From positions 1 to 7,977 of the forward strand of contig JAEUJK010000537.1 of assembly GCA_016794735.1 (NCBI GenBank): 7,977 nucleotides of DNA, given 5' to 3'. Source of the DNA: Gemmatimonadota bacterium. Lineage in GTDB: Bacteria; Gemmatimonadota; Gemmatimonadetes; Gemmatimonadales; Gemmatimonadaceae. Both the position numbers and the translations under genes were made by a program. The notes beneath the pieces are model-generated. The model was not told the origin of the DNA. It worked only from the letters and a program-made list of their open reading frames with translations, and did no database searches. Below are positions 6,005 through 7,977 of this stretch, piece by piece (positions within the stretch are counted from its first letter, which is position 1; every line of letters begins with the position of its first letter).

Positions 6005-7153
6005 GTGCCAGACACCAGCTTCCTTTCGTGGCCGTTCTTCGAGCCCAGGCATCGTGAACTCGCGCGGGCGCTCGATGCGTGGGCGGGGCCCGCACTGGCC
6101 GCCGTGGACCACCACGACGTGGACGCGTCCTGCCGCCACCTGGTGCGTTCGTTAGGCGAGGGCGGCTGGCTGCGCCATGCCATCGCGCCGCTGGACGTGC
6201 GCACGTTGTGCCTGTCGCGTGAAACGCTGGCCCGCCACGATCCGCTCGCGGACTTCGCGTTCGCCATGCAGGGACTCGGCGCCGGCCCGATTTCGCTCTT
6301 TGGCTCCGCCGACCTCCAGGCGAAGTACCTGCCGCGGGTCGCGGCCGGGAGCGCCATCGCCGCCTTCGCGCTGTCGGAACCCGATGCGGGGTCCGACGTC
6401 ATGGCGATGCGGACGACAGCCACGCGCGCGGCCGATGGATCGTGGCGCCTGGACGGGGAGAAGACCTGGATCTCGAACGGCGGGATCGCGGACTTCTACG
6501 TCGTCTTTGCCCGATGGCCCGAGGGCGGTGAGCGGAGTTTCGTGGCCCTGGTCGTGGACGCGGGGAACCCGGGACTCGAGGTGGCCTCACGCATCGACAC
6601 AGTGGCGCCGCATCCGCTCGCGCACCTGCGGTTCACCAACTGCCAGGTACCAGCCACCGCGCTCGTCGGCGAGGCCGGCAAGGGAATGCGGGCGGCGTTA
6701 GGCACCCTCGACGTCTTCCGCTCCACGGTCGGCGCGGCCGCCCTTGGGATGGCCCGCCGCGCGCTGGACGAGTCCGTGGCGTTCATGCAGGCGCGGCAGG
6801 TGTTCGGGCAACCGCTCGCCACCTTCCAGCTCACGCAGGCGCGCCTCGCCGGGATGGCGACGGACGTGGACACCAGCGCGCTGCTCGTGTATCGCGCCGC
6901 CTGGACGCGGGACACCACCGGCGCCCGCGTGACGCGCGAGGCGGCCATGGCCAAGTGGCAGGCCACCGAAGCGGCCCAGCGCACGATCGACAGCGCGGTG
7001 CAGCTCCATGGGGCGCGTGGTGTGCAGGTGGGCGGCATCGTCGAGCGCCTGTACCGCGACATCCGCGCCCTGCGCATCTACGAGGGAACAAGTGAAGTGC
7101 AGCAACTGGTGATCGCCGGGCAACTCCTGCCCGGCCCTGACCCATCCCGATGA
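6005..7153 (+). CDS. Acyl-CoA dehydrogenase
   Basis: The 382-aa product (GTG 6005, GGGAGG upstream) has the normal length for this FAD family. It shows an N-terminal helical domain (1-115), the signature FALSEPDAGSDV at 121-132, the substrate/FAD strand motif EKTWISNGG (152-160), a middle beta domain to about 225, and a C-terminal helical domain. The latter has RQVFGQPLATFQ (264-275) and LHGARG (334-339). Glu360 in RIYEGTSEVQQLVIAGQLL sits at the catalytic-base position of the short-chain-type enzymes. It oxidises a saturated acyl-CoA to the 2,3-enoyl-CoA and passes electrons to ETF. Here the substrate is probably a ring-derived alicyclic or dicarboxylyl-CoA from the same operon (inference from context). 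It carries two of the four CGTTAGGC octamers. Its TGA overlaps the ligase ATG (ATGA), implying coupled translation. Confidence 0.94.
   Translation: MPDTSFLSWPFFEPRHRELARALDAWAGPALAAVDHHDVDASCRHLVRSLGEGGWLRHAIAPLDVRTLCLSRETLARHDPLADFAFAMQGLGAGPISLFGSADLQAKYLPRVAAGSAIAAFALSEPDAGSDVMAMRTTATRAADGSWRLDGEKTWISNGGIADFYVVFARWPEGGERSFVALVVDAGNPGLEVASRIDTVAPHPLAHLRFTNCQVPATALVGEAGKGMRAALGTLDVFRSTVGAAALGMARRALDESVAFMQARQVFGQPLATFQLTQARLAGMATDVDTSALLVYRAAWTRDTTGARVTREAAMAKWQATEAAQRTIDSAVQLHGARGVQVGGIVERLYRDIRALRIYEGTSEVQQLVIAGQLLPGPDPSR
6150..6157 (+). repeat. CGTTAGGC octamer, copy 3
   Basis: Near the start of the acyl-CoA dehydrogenase gene, encoding Ser-Leu-Gly (RSLGEGG, Leu50) with TTA. Confidence 0.6.
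6696..6703 (+). repeat. CGTTAGGC octamer, copy 4
   Basis: In the acyl-CoA dehydrogenase gene, encoding Ala-Leu-Gly (AALGTLD, Leu232) with TTA. The next Leu-Gly pair in the same gene (AALGMAR) uses CTT-GGG. Confidence 0.6.
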
Positions 7154-7977
7154 CGACTCCTGACGGCCTTCCTGGCGGCGTTCCCACCGCACACGTCGAC
7201 ACCTTCGCGCGCGACCACCTGCCGCCGCGCGACCTCTGGCCCGTGATGGACTATCGCGGCGTGCCCGAGTTGGCATACCCGGACCACCTCAACGCGGCCG
7301 TGGAACTGCTCGACGCCGCCGTGGCGCGTGGTTGGGGTGACCGCGTCGCGTTCCGCAGCCCGAGTGAGGTGCTGACGTACCAGGAGTTGCTGGACCGCGC
7401 GAACCGCATCGCCCGCGTACTCGTGGAAGATTGCGGCCTCGTCCCCGGGAATCGCGTGTTGCTCCGCGGGGGCAACTCCCCGATGATGGTCGCGTTGTGG
7501 CATGCCGTGCTCAAGGCGGGCGGCATCGTGGTGTGCACCATGCCGCTGTTGCGCGCGCGGGAACTCACCTTCACCGCCGACAAAGCGCAGATCCAGCTCG
7601 CCATCACCGACGTTCGGCTGGTGGAGGAATGCGCGACGGCGATGCGGACGCGCGGCGATGGTTCCCCGCGCACCGGTGCGCGGGTGCTGACGTGGGGCGG
7701 CGCGGCGCCCGACGGCACACCGGCGCTCGAGCAGTTGATGGCGGCCAAGGCCCCGACGTTCGACAACGTGCGCACGGCGGCCGACGACCTCGCGCTGATT
7801 GCCTTCACCTCCGGGACCACCGGCGAGGGCAAGGGCACGATGCACTTCCATCGCGACGTGCTCGCCATCTGCGACACCTTCGCGCGGCATGTGCTCTGCG
7901 CGTCCCCGGACGACGTGTTCATCGGGTCGCCGCCGTTTGCCTTCACGTTCGGCCTCGGCGGCCTGGTGCTGTTCCCG
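7150..7977 (+). CDS. Aryl-CoA ligase, 2-aminobenzoate-CoA ligase type (partial, 3' cut by window edge)
   Basis: The first 276 residues of an AMP-forming acyl/aryl-CoA ligase; the frame is open to the last base. ATG 7150 overlaps the dehydrogenase stop and has no SD, so it probably depends on translational coupling. Recognisable parts are FARDHLPPRDLWP (19-31), LAYPDHLNAAVELLD (41-55), LTYQELLDRANRIARVL (75-91), GLVPGNRVLLRGGNSPMMVA (96-115), the AMP-binding P-loop AFTSGTTGEGKG (218-229), and MHFHRDVLAICDTFARHVL (231-249). The histidine-containing stretch after the P-loop and the overall wording match 2-aminobenzoate/benzoate-CoA ligases. The P-loop carries Gly where the consensus TGxPKG has Pro. 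It would convert anthranilate, CoA and ATP to anthraniloyl-CoA, the substrate of the fusion enzyme. The C-terminal domain with the catalytic Lys lies beyond the window. Substrate is inferred; other benzoates are possible. Confidence 0.9.
   Translation, partial: MTTPDGLPGGVPTAHVDTFARDHLPPRDLWPVMDYRGVPELAYPDHLNAAVELLDAAVARGWGDRVAFRSPSEVLTYQELLDRANRIARVLVEDCGLVPGNRVLLRGGNSPMMVALWHAVLKAGGIVVCTMPLLRARELTFTADKAQIQLAITDVRLVEECATAMRTRGDGSPRTGARVLTWGGAAPDGTPALEQLMAAKAPTFDNVRTAADDLALIAFTSGTTGEGKGTMHFHRDVLAICDTFARHVLCASPDDVFIGSPPFAFTFGLGGLVLFP

Noticed and set aside
4435..6423. Long antisense open frame (662 codons) opposite the fusion, crotonase and dehydrogenase genes
   Set aside because: The + strand carries conserved catalytic motifs throughout, and the antisense product shows no domain and spans several real gene boundaries.

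Overview
The window is about 8 kb of roughly 70% GC DNA with every supported gene on the + strand. Codon usage, secreted proteins that pair carboxypeptidase-regulatory-like folds with a TonB-plug-like end, and the style of the catabolic genes suggest a Gemmatimonadota chromosome. That placement is an inference; no rRNA or marker gene is present.

Left half (1-2556): four genes packed with 4-nt stop/start overlaps (GTGA, ATGA, ATGA), so almost certainly one translationally coupled unit that begins upstream of the window. It holds the last 52 codons of one secreted plug-like protein, a complete 512-aa paralogue of it, a 152-aa lipoprotein with a compact C-terminal domain resembling small RNase toxins of the BECR type (Barnase-EndoU-ColicinE5/D-RelE), and a 136-aa acidic, Trp-rich cytosolic protein that looks like a cognate immunity protein. 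The lipoprotein-toxin/immunity reading is the most unusual proposal here. It is analogous to SitA/SitI of Myxococcus and rests on pattern recognition alone.

Right half (2632-7977): after a 75-nt spacer with a credible sigma-70-type promoter, a catabolic operon starts. It encodes a two-flavoenzyme fusion (FAD monooxygenase plus old-yellow-enzyme domain) of the 2-aminobenzoyl-CoA monooxygenase/reductase type, a crotonase-family protein, an acyl-CoA dehydrogenase, and the N-terminal half of an aryl-CoA ligase of the 2-aminobenzoate-CoA ligase type, cut by the window edge. Together they fit the aerobic CoA-thioester route for anthranilate: the ligase makes anthraniloyl-CoA, the fusion hydroxylates and reduces (dearomatises) the ring, and the crotonase and dehydrogenase act in beta-oxidation-like steps.

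Between the fusion gene and the crotonase gene lies a strong hairpin with a competing alternative pairing. The octamer CGTTAGGC occurs four times, always in frame as (Ser/Ala)-Leu-Gly, and accounts for four of the five rare TTA codons I found. I saw no tRNA, rRNA, CRISPR array, insertion sequence or canonical terminator.
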